64,000 nt of DNA from Zopfochytrium polystomum (Eukaryota > Chytridiomycota > Chytridiomycetes > Chytridiales > Chytridiaceae): NCBI GenBank assembly GCA_025765615.1, contig JAIVFJ010000002.1, forward strand, positions 558,001 to 622,000, given 5' to 3'. The notes beneath the pieces are model-generated. The model was not told the DNA's origin, did not search any database, and worked only from the letters and a program-made list of their open reading frames with translations. Of this stretch, positions 12,238 through 21,751 are shown piece after piece. Within the stretch, counting starts at the first letter, position 1, and each line of letters starts with the position of its first letter. The position numbers and the translations under genes are program-made.

Positions 12238-12440
12238 TGAAACTCCAACTAACGCAGCTTGAACTCTCCCACCTTCAAGGGCCTGCAATGCCCCACGTCT
12301 GCGATACACCAGGCAAAGAGCACCTCAATCGGAGGCCCCGAACGGCTCCACATCCACAATTGAAGTAACTTCGCACCGTGTACGATGACCAGCGCCGAAA
12401 ATTTCGTGAGGGATATGTAGCCAAAGTGCGGAGTGGTTCC
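12238..12440 (-). repeat. copy C: 3'-end fragment of the duplicated membrane-protein gene
   Basis: About 200 bp align to the 3' ends of copies A (13915-14100) and B (10455-10650), sharing the cccaccttcaagggc and caattgaagtaactt blocks. It carries only the region coding for the protein's C-terminus, with substitutions, and no 5' part was found. Confidence 0.65.
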
Positions 12441-12847
12441 TGGGTTTCCGCAGAAGTGCGCTCGATTCGTCGCACGTAGGTGTGGTTTTTCATCCCGGGC
12501 ACCAATGCGTGGGACTCCCTGTTAAGAATCGCTCGGTCCAGTTGCTTCGTGGAACACTTTTTTCTCAAGAACTTTATGACCAAGCAGTGAACAAATTTCA
12601 TGAAAAACTATTACAATGGAGAACACGGTTCATCCGTGCCACTGAAAAAAACCGAACGAACCATCCTCAATTAAGCATCTCTCATCGTTTGGGGCAACAA
12701 CAACACGATAGAAACATTTTCATCACTTATATCCTTAGCAATGACATAGGCCCTTTCCGCATTCTTCCGCAAGCGGAGCCGCTTGCCCCTCACAAAGCAA
12801 CTTCGGCCTTTGGCCCGGATTTTGGGGATCTCTCAGACAAGTGCAAC

Positions 12848-12964
12848 CTATTTTGAGTCACGGACGGGCGTAAATTGAAAAACGAGAACGGGGTTGATTA
12901 GAAGATCAGGAGTCTGGGCACAATGATACGAGCGCCCTTCGAGAGTTGATGAGAGGTATGCATG

Positions 12965-13000
<36 letters not shown>

Positions 13001-13210
13001 CTGTCGTGCACGTGCGCGAACTCTTCACTTACCAATTGAGCAGAGTCGGTGAAAGGCCTTCGCCTTGTTATCGTTGCCTTTCGTGCACTTGGGTTTGAAG
13101 ACGTGCTTAACCGCAATGGCTGGCTGCGCGATGGTCATGGCGAACAGCAGGAGGGCCAGGGCGATGGCAGCGACGCAGAACCAGAACGGAGTGCGTGTGT
13201 GAGCGCGCAT
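12848..13210 (-). CDS. small secreted cysteine-containing protein, two-exon model
   Basis: Exon 1, 13210-13033, begins MRAHTRTPFWF and has a strong signal peptide (FCVAAIALALLLFAMTIA, cut near QPAIA) followed by a basic mature part with KPKCTKGNDNKAK and RLC. It ends at a consensus donor (G|GTAAGT). The proposed exon 2, 12936-12848, joins in frame to give 88 residues and a third Cys. The intron holds a (GT)n tract. Without splicing the frame stops three residues after the donor. A secreted peptide or effector-like role is inference; no family is recognised. The (GA)n(GT)n tract lies 21 bp before the start. Confidence 0.5.
12966..12997. repeat. (GT)n microsatellite
   Basis: About 16 GT units inside the predicted intron of the small secreted protein gene. 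Confidence 0.95.
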
Positions 13211-13230
13211 TTACGGTCTTGAGACTGACA

Positions 13231-13247
13231 CAGAGAGAGAGAGAGAG

Positions 13248-13283
<36 letters not shown>
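13231..13283. repeat. compound (GA)n(GT)n microsatellite
   Basis: Ten GA units run directly into about 16 GT units, beginning about 20 bp upstream of the minus-strand start at 13210. Confidence 0.95.
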
Positions 13284-13285
<2 letters not shown>

Positions 13286-13889
13286 GTGGTGCCAATGCTG
13301 GATGCGGGGGGTATTTATGGGAGGTGCCACTCCTCATGTTTGGTGGTGTCTTCATAGCTTCGGTTGTGTCTTCATAGGTTCACAGAAAGGAGCCTTTCTG
13401 TCTTCGACGGAGCGCAGTCGCCATGTGTGAAGACAGGGGCATGTCTCACTTTCCATGAAAGGCCTGTCGGAAGCCTCTATCCAAAATGAGCCTTTTGCAA
13501 AGCTTCGCTTGTTGCTGTCTTCGCTTGTTCTTATTGGTTGTTCGTTGCTGTTCGACAAAGATGCAACAGCAGCATATGGCTGCGATGCCTGACTTCCTCC
13601 ACTCACGCTGCGCGAACTGAGGACGTAGCTAAGGATGGGATCGTCGCGCACAAACGACCAACTGACAAGGACGCACTCTGCACTCAAATTCCTACAAACA
13701 ACGATTTTATTTATGATCGTTGGGAGGGTGAAGAGTGAATGGCGGGAGAACAGCGAATTCGACGACTATCTATAGTGGTTTTGCTTCCCACTATCACCAG
13801 TGAGTGCTGCGAAGAGGTGTGTGTGGATCACGCCTCCCTCGCCCCATTCGGCCCAGATGTCTTCCTTTGACAAATTTTGTTTTGATGAT
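13284..13889. other. intergenic, no gene seen
   Basis: Contains a TATA-like motif for the small minus-strand gene near 13312 (cataaatac on the minus strand). No other supported feature. Confidence 0.4.
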
Positions 13890-13923
13890 GATAATGAGGC
13901 CGACAGGCCGCGTTTGACTCCAA

Positions 13924-15047
13924 CTATCGCAGATTGAACTCCCCCACCTTCAAGGGCTTGCACTGCTCCACACTTTCGGTGGGACACCAGGCAAAGCGCA
14001 CCTCGATCGCCGGCTCTGAAGTCCTCCACTGCCACAATTGAAGTAACTTGAGACTGTGAAGGATGGTCAGCGCCGAAAGTCTTGAAAGTGTTACGAAGCC
14101 AGAGTCCGGGGAATTGGACAGACTCTCCGGTAGCGGTTGCATGAGAATAAAAATCAAAAATGATTCAATAGTCATAAAGTATGACGTAAATGGTCCGCGC
14201 AAGTTGGGCACCTCCACCCAGCAGCCAAGCGTCGTCCCAGCCGAGCCGTCGAGGAGGGTAGTCTGAGGTTTCGACGAGTTGCACCATCCCGAAAATCCGT
14301 CAAATGGAAAGCTGTTGTCAATGTGGAGGCTCCGGTAGAGCGACTTTGGAACGACGGCAGAGCTGTTGGCAGTGTCGTAGTAGTTCACAGTCTCGTTCAA
14401 CTGAATAACGCCGTGCGACGAAAATTCCTTCCAGATGCCTCGCGGTTCTGAGGGCTTGGCAAAAAAGATATGTCCCGCTGCCGCCGTCAGCCAAAGAGCG
14501 AAGGCAAAATAAAAGCGCTTCCACTCGAAAGAAGATCTCCATCGCGCTCGCCGCGCCGTCAACTCTGGGATGATGATCTCGTAGGCCTTCGGCTGAACCA
14601 ACGAAACAAAGCTGATGAGCGCCACTTCCACCGAAGTCTTAAATCCCACGGCCGTGTGCAGCAGCAAGAAGCCCGTAAGGCCATCGACGGCCATCGATGC
14701 GACCACCAGCGCCGCTAGTTTTGGTCGTCGAAAAATCCAGCGGCGTAGCAACTCAACCCAGCCGCGAGCTAATTCGACCGGACCGAGGGTTCATCGTACT
14801 CATCGGATTTGTGATGGAAAGTGAGAACAAGGCGGGAGAAGACAGCGACGGCGCCCGAGACGATGAGCAGAACAAGGCTGCCGAGCAAGGGCGACGAGGG
14901 TATCTCCGCCGGATCAAAGCGGAATGCGAGGACGCCGGGTGGAGCCGCTTTGTTAGCGTCGTTCCCTGCCGCCGTTGCGGACTGGGCGGTGGCGGTGCTG
15001 GCAGTGGCAGCTGCGAGGGCGGTGAGAAGCGAAAGGAAACGGAGCAT
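13924..15047 (-). pseudogene. copy A: membrane protein with signal peptide, near-intact but with one frame break
   Basis: The ATG at 15047 starts a signal peptide (LRFLSLLTALAAATASTA) and a membrane segment (LVLLIVSGAVAVFSRLVL), reaching DEYDEPSVRSN and a stop at 14769. A second frame continues at once from about 14790: WVELLRRWIFRRPKLAALV, then membrane segments, VSLVQPKAYEIIIPE, FAFALWLTAAAGHIFF and a Cys-containing outer part (GCWVEVP) down to the stop at 13924. The overlap is too short for an ordinary intron, and no GT-AG pair restores frame. The simplest readings are a 1-nt indel (pseudogene or sequence error) or two separate proteins. Copies B and C nearby are more decayed. Family unknown; I recognise no homologue. 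Confidence 0.5.
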
Positions 15048-15278
15048 GGTTTCGTCGTGACCGCGCCACTGGTGTCTGCGTCCTCTCCCGTCCTCTCCCA
15101 TTTTGCCGGTGGGGTGTTTGAGCTGCTCGACGGTGAGCAACACACGGTCAACTGTTGCGCGACGGCTGCACAAAGGGCTGAGGGACGGACCACAGCACCC
15201 ATTCTGTCAACAGAGCTATCGTTTTGAACGAGCTCGGCGACCGAGTTGCCAGATTTGGACCATAGATATCATATATCA

Positions 15279-15336
15279 GAGCGGCGCAAGGTATGAATGC
15301 AACACCAGTTTGTTGCGATAATTCCTTGCGCCGCTC
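15279..15336. promoter_or_regulatory. 58-nt nested inverted repeat in a divergent promoter region
   Basis: The 13-nt arms gagcggcgcaagg (15279-15291) and ccttgcgccgctc (15324-15336) are perfect reverse complements. Inside them gcaaca and tgttgc form a second, inner stem. It lies between the minus-strand start at 15047 and the plus-strand start at 15630. It could act in DNA or RNA, or be the footprint of a small mobile element. Confidence 0.6.
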
Positions 15337-15376
15337 AGCACCGCGTATTTGAGCGGCACTCTCCTCTCGACTGCCC

Positions 15377-15383
15377 TATAAAG
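15377..15383 (+). promoter_or_regulatory. TATA-box-like element
   Basis: TATAAAG, about 250 bp upstream of the aldo-keto-reductase/LRR start at 15630, in an otherwise gene-free interval (15048-15629). Confidence 0.35.
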
Positions 15384-15629
15384 AGTCCATCTTAGCCGCT
15401 GCGGGCAGGCCATGGCTGTGCAATCAAGAGCACTATGGTTTGCTTTTATGTTTGCTGTGTAATGGGAAACGACGATGAATTGTAGCGAAAGTGAATCTCT
15501 TTCGTCGCCTGAGTAGGCGGCCTCGGTATGCCTTGGCCCTACCTCTTATTAATCACAGGCGGTGAGTGAATCATTTGGTAAGCGAGCGATTGGGGGGTTT
15601 TCACTTTCCTTCGTGAGCACGACTTCGCC

Positions 15630-18329
15630 ATGTCCTCCTCGTCCAAGTCGCAACCCTCCGCGCCGTGGAGCTGCCATCCTTTCGTCTTCGGTTGCGGTCG
15701 CACCCCGCGCGACAGGCTTGTCGAGGCTTTCGAGCTGGCGGCCGCCGCAGGGATCTCGGCCTTCGACTCGGCACAGCTCTACAGGTCCGACGCGCAGCTG
15801 CTGGCGCTGGCTTGGAATGCCAATGAGACCTCGGCAGGAAATGCAACCGCTGTCCGTGTTGGAACGAAAGTACACAATGCCGTTGCCCCTGGAGTCCTCT
15901 ACGCCCTCTTGCATGAAATGGCTCACTCTCACGCAGGAGGATCTCCACTCTGGCGGGTCCTGCTCCAGCGACCACTCCCCATCTACGTTTGGCGGGATCT
16001 CGAAGAGGCCCAAAGGAACGGGCTGGTCGACCACATCGGGATCTGCAATGTTTCCATCAAAGACCTCCAGACGCTCAACCAAGATGCGTCCGTCAAGCCT
16101 TCCATTGTGCAAATGGAATGCCATCCTTTCCTTCCCGACTGGGATGCCAGTCTCGCTCTTATCAACTACTGTCACGATAACGGCATCCATTGTGAGGTGC
16201 ACTCTGTTCTCTTGGGCGGTATCGGTCCACACGCTACGAGCAGTCGGACCGATCGGCCAACGCTGCAAACGATCGCGGACGCACTGGGGGCCACGATGGA
16301 TGAGACGGTGCGATCTATGGTTCACTGGGTCCGGCGAAACGCCCCGACTGTTTCATTCTGCCTGACGTCGTCCCAACCCGACCATTTGGCTGTTCTAGTG
16401 AGGGCTGTGACCGAGCCACTACCGCCTCAACCCACCACCCTGGACGCGTCGCTCGAATCACTTCGCTCGAACGTGTCGCCGATCCGGCTGTATCCATTCG
16501 GCAAAGACAGCCTTCAGGTACTTCGAGCGGAAGCTTCAGCTGCTCTCGGTAGCGCAACAGCCGTGGACGAGCCTTCGGCCATCAGCAGGGCGTTTGCCAG
16601 CTTTGAGTGCGTGCAGCAGATCGCAAAGTTTGTTCAAGCCGATCTGGATGCGATGGAGGATTTGGACGATTCGGAAGAGGAGCTGTCTCCGTCGGATCCG
16701 TGGCCGTTTTCGACTTGCGCCTTTTCCATCCGCGTTACCATGGACAAGCAAATCTATCGGCGCGTGGCGATCCTTGTCTTTGGGACTGAAAATGAAAAGG
16801 AGTGGATGAAGAATCTCGACCTAGACGACGCTGAAGCAGTTGAAGACTGGTTGCTGTTTTCGTACGTCAACTCGTGCAAGTCCAAGCTGGACAACCTTAT
16901 GAGGCGAATCCGTGTCCTTCATGACCAAAGGCGCCAAACCAAGGCATTGAAACCTCGGATCGATGAGAATGCCCGGCTGAAGCTTCAATCGGGTCCGGAA
17001 GTGGGAGATGACGAGACCGATGAGATTCCGGACGCCATTGCAAATCCCGTCGCAATGCCCCTGGATACCGCTACCCACCATGACCTTGAGCCCTTCTTCA
17101 AATTCGTCAGAAATCTGAACGGCCCACCAAATTGCGACGTTGAGTTCGCAAAGGGCGCGGTACTGAAAGGCGGCCACCTCGACATGTGCAAGCAGGTTGT
17201 TGGTCCCGCCCACCTCGGCGCACTATGCCGGGCTGTTCAAGAAACGTTGAATCGGAATACTAAGGCAATTCAACACTTTCTTGTGGGGAATAACCTTGCA
17301 TTCGATCGTCTCGATCAGCTCACTGGCCCAGGAGCAGCTGAGGCATCCGAGGCTACACGCGAAGAGGGTCTAGAAGCGCTACTGGAGCTTATGGATGATA
17401 AATACGGCATCCAGACCTGGTATTTGGCAGGCAACTGCATCGACGGCGCAATCTTTAGCAGAATAGTGGACGTCATGCAGAGCAATAGCACCTGCACGAT
17501 GCTTTGGTTGAAGCGGAATCCCATTGCAAAGCCAGTCGTTGGTCAGCAGGATCCTCTCATCGGAGCGCGGTCGATTGCACGTCTTCTTGCTTGTAACAAG
17601 ACTATTCAAGTGCTCGACGTTCACAATGTTGCGCTCCTAGACGAAGGAATTGCTGCCATTGCAGACGAACTATCTTCGCGACTCGTTTCAAACCCCGCTT
17701 CTCCAACTCCCGGCCTGGGCTGTATAACTCAAATGGACTTGAGCGCGAACGCTATTACCAAAACGGGCGCAGTGACGCTGGCCGCAATCCTCCACGACCA
17801 CCTTCCGTTCCTTGACTCCCTCTTCCTGGATATCAACCGGATCGGCGACGAGGGCATCGCGTCCGTCTGCGCCGCGCTGGGGTCCCGCCACGCGCCGTCC
17901 TCAACTCCCATAACGCGGCTCAGCGTCGGCTCCAACCGGCTGACGGACGTCGGGCTGGCTCGCGTCTGCGCGTACGCCGACGCGAACCCGGCCCTGATGA
18001 TGCTGAACGTCGGGTGCTACCTGAGCTCGTCGGACCTCGGCGAGCGGTTCAACCGGTTCGAGTCGGTCGCGCCGCTGGTCGCGTTGATCGAGCGGCATCC
18101 CGGGATCCGCCTCGTCAAGTGCGAGAAGGCCGGGCTGGCGCGCGCCAGCTGCGACGAGCTTCTGGCCGCGGCGGAACGCCGAGGAAATGTGGCCGTGTGC
18201 TGCTGGCAGACCGGGGGGAGCGATCGGAAGTGGGGCACGTTTGTGCCGTTTGATGAGGAAACTTACCGGAGGGTCAAGCAGCCCGAGATCGTTGATCATA
18301 TTTACAGCATCTATCGAAATGCCATATAG
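15630..18329 (+). CDS. aldo-keto-reductase-like domain fused to leucine-rich repeats
   Basis: One uninterrupted 899-codon frame from the ATG at 15630. Residues 15-270 read as an aldo-keto reductase: FGCGRTPRDRLVEAFELA, FDSAQLY (Asp46, Tyr51), VGTK (Lys80), VDHIGICNV and VQMECHPFLP. The usual catalytic His position is Gln113 (VLLQRPLP), so the tetrad is D-Y-K-Q. An acidic linker (about 340-360) and a helical region follow. Residues about 590-830 carry RNI-type leucine-rich repeats such as TQMDLSANAITKTGAVTLA, LDSLFLDINRIGDEGIASV and TRLSVGSNRLTDVGLARV. AKRs reduce carbonyls with NADPH; LRRs bind proteins. The fused function is unknown. Absence of introns contrasts with most neighbours. Confidence 0.85.
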   Translation: MSSSSKSQPSAPWSCHPFVFGCGRTPRDRLVEAFELAAAAGISAFDSAQLYRSDAQLLALAWNANETSAGNATAVRVGTKVHNAVAPGVLYALLHEMAHSHAGGSPLWRVLLQRPLPIYVWRDLEEAQRNGLVDHIGICNVSIKDLQTLNQDASVKPSIVQMECHPFLPDWDASLALINYCHDNGIHCEVHSVLLGGIGPHATSSRTDRPTLQTIADALGATMDETVRSMVHWVRRNAPTVSFCLTSSQPDHLAVLVRAVTEPLPPQPTTLDASLESLRSNVSPIRLYPFGKDSLQVLRAEASAALGSATAVDEPSAISRAFASFECVQQIAKFVQADLDAMEDLDDSEEELSPSDPWPFSTCAFSIRVTMDKQIYRRVAILVFGTENEKEWMKNLDLDDAEAVEDWLLFSYVNSCKSKLDNLMRRIRVLHDQRRQTKALKPRIDENARLKLQSGPEVGDDETDEIPDAIANPVAMPLDTATHHDLEPFFKFVRNLNGPPNCDVEFAKGAVLKGGHLDMCKQVVGPAHLGALCRAVQETLNRNTKAIQHFLVGNNLAFDRLDQLTGPGAAEASEATREEGLEALLELMDDKYGIQTWYLAGNCIDGAIFSRIVDVMQSNSTCTMLWLKRNPIAKPVVGQQDPLIGARSIARLLACNKTIQVLDVHNVALLDEGIAAIADELSSRLVSNPASPTPGLGCITQMDLSANAITKTGAVTLAAILHDHLPFLDSLFLDINRIGDEGIASVCAALGSRHAPSSTPITRLSVGSNRLTDVGLARVCAYADANPALMMLNVGCYLSSSDLGERFNRFESVAPLVALIERHPGIRLVKCEKAGLARASCDELLAAAERRGNVAVCCWQTGGSDRKWGTFVPFDEETYRRVKQPEIVDHIYSIYRNAI

Positions 18330-18485
18330 AAGAAACTGCCTTTTTTTGGTTTCTTGTGGGGGCGGAGTTGAGAGACGGTTCGAAAGGAAATCATTTGGCT
18401 TGAAACAAGCATTTTTTTGTCCCGAATCTGTCCCTTTTGTGCCTGCCACACAACTCTTGTTCGGACTTGTCGGGCGCGGGACGCC

Positions 18486-19300
18486 AAGGTCATTGCGGAT
18501 CCAACTGGGCCTCCCCGATCCGCCCCCGCCGACCGATGAAGACGGCCCTCCCGCCATCATGACATCCGCACCTGCGATGTTGTCGTCCGTCTCCTTCCAT
18601 CCACCTGCACGCTCTTCCTGCACAAAGCGATTTCTCTCGAAGCACTGGAATTACTTTCGGGCCATGCTAGAGTCGTCTTTCCGAGGCAACTGCCTGACTG
18701 ATCAAGCTCGAGTGCCCGGCGTCCGAATGGGCCATGATGTTTTGTTTGGAGGCGATGTATTACGGCGAGCCCAAAGTTTAGATTCTTCTATCGTCACCCT
18801 CTCCTCCAGGCGAAACCCCTCAGCCCTTGAACTTGTGTTCACCAGAGACGACGATTGATTCGGCCTCAAACGACAGCACAAAGGTTGTTGGATATCTTTG
18901 CAACCAGCGACTCCTTTCAAATCTCGTTCATCAGAAATGACTGCGTCAAACGGTTGAGCAACCTTGTTTTTTGGGTGGCCCATGTTTGACACAGCCCTCC
19001 ACAGAATGAATGAACAATATTTGGCCTGCGAGATCAACTCTATTTCACCTCCACAAACGTCCCCATCCACCTCCTCGCTATAATAATAACGGTGATCCAA
19101 AAGGAACGCAGCCTCAGCGTCGTTCTCGACGCCATAATGCGGTGGGGAAAGGCGTGCGACGACGCGGTTGTTTTTCAGGCAATCGAGGCGTGCACGCCGG
19201 CGGACTGCCCGCCCATCACCCCGCGGGAAACTCGTGGACTCCCACGCCGAGATGCTGTCGCGCATCGTTTCGGCAGTGTTGGATGGAACTGTTGAGAGAA
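18486..19300 (+). pseudogene. decayed BTB-type gene
   Basis: Pieces of the BTB family appear in successive frames. A LGLPDPPPP start block near 18510 is followed by IRTCDVVVRLLPST and LFLHKAISLEA in another frame (18565-18640), then WNYFRAMLESSF, then LECPASEWAM. The second-exon module RWGKACDDAVVFQAIEA is recognisable at 19140-19190. Multiple frameshifts and stops separate the blocks, so no protein of family length can be made. It is the first of three damaged relatives at 18.5-21.5 kb. Confidence 0.7.
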
Positions 19301-19520
19301 TGGGACCGTGGGGGGCCAACTGCCGCATCCAACTTGTAATACAAACCTCTGCACGTTGAATACCAACATCCAGCTCTCGCGTTTTGAGCCAACCCATTGC
19401 CCTTCTGCCCGATAGAGAAGCAGCAACGGTCCTGCCCTCCACATTCTCGCTAACTTTAGGACAAGAGATCGTTCACGTGCCCGGGAGGCATTTTTTGATT
19501 GACTTTCTCACACCCGCAAG

Positions 19521-20388
19521 CAAAAGCGCCCCGACGCTGCCCTCACACCAACAGCGCTCCGCGAGCACCTGGGCGTTCCCGAGCCCACGCACCGGGACAC
19601 CCGCGAGCTGCACTTCAACGACCTCCGCACCAGCGACGTCATCGTCCGCGTCCTCCCGTCGAAACGCGTCTTTTTCCTGCACACGAGCGTCCTCGCGCTC
19701 TGGTCCGGCTAGTTCCACGCCATGTGGGAGTCGGGCTTCAAGGAAGCGGCGACGGGCGTGGTCGAGCTGCGCTGCCCGGCGTCCGAGAAGGCGCTGGTGG
19801 TGTGCCTGGCGAGCATGTAAGCGGACTGCGCGGGGAACTTGAGCCCGGCACGCGGAGTCACGATGCCGCAGCTGGCGCTGAAGAAGGGGAGTCAGGCGGC
19901 GTTTGTGTCGAGACCGTTGGCGGATGCGGTCGATGAGCAGCTGCTGGATTTGTTGGCGACGAGCGAGTAACTCCAGTTTGACGCGATCAAGCGTGTATGC
20001 GTTGATAGGTAAAACCGGAAAATATCAAGGGAAAAGAAAGGCCTGCCTCGATCAAATTAAAAGCTTGTTTTCGCCCAGATTCAAAGTAGCCTGGGGGGCA
20101 GTGATCGCAGATAATCGTTTCGTGTACCCAGTCGTATCCGCCACGCTTCTCGATGAGCTGCTGGATCTGATTCCAGCAAGTCCATCCAATGCCCTCGTCA
20201 TTTTGCAAGCTCTGGCGCGCTGGTCGAAAGAGTGCGACACATCGTTTCTGTTGAGCGCTATCGAGTGGAGGAGGGGTATATTTGCAAGCGCGACTTTGAC
20301 CTTGTTAAATGCGGAAAAACGCGCTGCCGAGTGCCCTGAACACTTTGCTGCCATCGTCAGCGCAAAGTTGCTGCCGCGCGTTGTGTGA
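19521..20388 (+). pseudogene. BTB-type gene broken only by three in-frame stops at tyrosine positions
   Basis: Exon 1 (19521-20008) and exon 2 (20079-20388) keep frame with the family's phase-2 intron (GATAG|GTAAAA, cgcccag|A). Exon 1 encodes the full BTB core (LRTSDVIVRVLPSKRVFFLH, VVELRCPASEKALVVCLASM, QLLDLLATSE). It is interrupted by TAG at 19710-19712, TAA at 19818-19820 and TAA at 19968-19970. Paralogues have Tyr at each of these sites (SG-Y-F, SM-Y-A, TADYLQ). No frameshift is present, and exon 1 has no other Tyr codon. Exon 2 is fully open (about 103 residues, ARWSKECDTSFLLSAIEW) with its one Tyr as TAC. No ATG is found in the expected place (CAA-AAG-CGC at 19521). Most likely a young pseudogene; readthrough or a suppressor-dependent gene is the alternative. 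Confidence 0.6.
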
Positions 20389-20619
20389 ATGAGCTCGTGC
20401 ATGTGGAGCAAGTCATTTTTGTGTTTGGATCACTTTCCCTTTTGTTTTTGCTTCAGTTTGGTTGTACCGGTGCTGAGGCCAACTTTGCTTGATTGCAAGC
20501 CGTTGAATGTGAACGAATATTCTGTGCACTGGAGACCGTGGGAGGAACTTCTCAGCTGTGAAGTTTCAACATCCTCTGATCCACGCTGCCAGCCGACATC
20601 TGTCGTCTGACCTGAAGAG

Positions 20620-21468
20620 ATGGGCATCGCCGGCCAAGTGACCGAAGGAACTCCAACACCGTCTTCGCTCCGTCAGCTCCTGGGCTTGCCAGAGCCAACC
20701 AACTCTTCTTCAACGACATGCGTACATGCGAAATAATCGTCAGGCTGGAGCCGCCTGAGCGCGCCTTGTTCCTCCACAAGCAAGTGCTCACACTGTGGTC
20801 AGGTCGCTTCACAGGCATCTTGGAGTCCGATTCCCTCAAAGTCTCCACGACCAGCTGCGTAGAAATCGAGTGTCCGGCGTCCAAGCGACAGCTCGAGACC
20901 TGTTTGGAATCGATGTACGCCACCGCCCTCGGCGATAGTGGTCCAACGACTCCCGTCACGCTGAGGCAGCTCCAGATCAAAAAAGAGTACTTCCCAACAG
21001 CAGAGGCAAGAATCGTTTACAACGAGGGTAAGGACAGTCTGGTGGGTGTGCTTTTGGCGAGCGACTACCTGGATATCAAGGATTTCAAGGATCTTTGTGT
21101 GGACCGGCAAGTTTTGCGTTGTTCATTCCTGAGAACTAACAATTGTAACTCCGCCTTCTCCCCGTATGCAAGCCGGCTACGGCGGCCATCGATCGTTGTT
21201 TTGTTTCCCCACAGTTCGGGTCAGCCTTGCTTCTCAAGTACTGAAGAACCTTCGGGCACGAAGTTTACTTTCGAGCTCATGGGTGATGGGGTTGTTTCAT
21301 TGGGGCCGGAACTGTGATGAAGAGCCATTCACTCTAGCAATCGGGAAATTGAAGAGCATGAAGTACGATAAGCTTCCGCTTGCCCTTTGTGGTAACACCG
21401 CAAAGAAGCTTGGTCACGGGCATTTCAGATTATTCGCACTGGCCACGTCCCACGGTTTCATACGTTAA
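20620..21468 (+). pseudogene. BTB-type gene with a frameshift and a possible GC-AG intron
   Basis: An ATG at 20620 opens MGIAGQVTEGTPTP and LRQLLGLPEP, then the frame must shift near 20700 to reach FFNDMRTCEIIVRLEPPE and the rest of the BTB core (VEIECPASKRQLETCLESMY, VLLASDYLDIKDFKDLCVD). At the family's donor site the sequence is CCG|GCAAGT (21107), a GC donor, but no acceptor restores frame cleanly. The C-terminal module is open at 21230-21468 (GLFHWGRNCDEEPFTLAI). Starting at the ATG at 20718 would give a truncated but open BTB protein. Most likely a pseudogene. Confidence 0.6.
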
Positions 21469-21751
21469 CCTGACAATATTTCGTGTTGGCGGGAGAGGCT
21501 CTGGTTGCTGGCGCTTGTGCTCCTGTAAAGATGATCAGCAGTTCGAGAAGGAGTATATTGCAGCATGGCTAATAACATGAATTGAGTCCAAATGATTTGT
21601 TCAATATTTCAAAATCCATTACGAATGCGCAGGGTGGGGGGGATGGAACAATAAAAAAAATTAAAAATTAAAAAAAGAGCTCAATTTATGTTCAACGCTT
21701 GCAGTTGAATGCGAACGAAGTGACTTCAGAGCGATCGACCATTCTCCAAAG
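21469..21751. other. intergenic, AT-rich, no gene seen
   Basis: Includes an A-rich run near 21650. No feature supported. Confidence 0.4.

Noticed and set aside
14760..14800. A 15-nt GT-AG intron to repair copy A
   Set aside because: Removing it does not restore the downstream frame, and its length is implausible.
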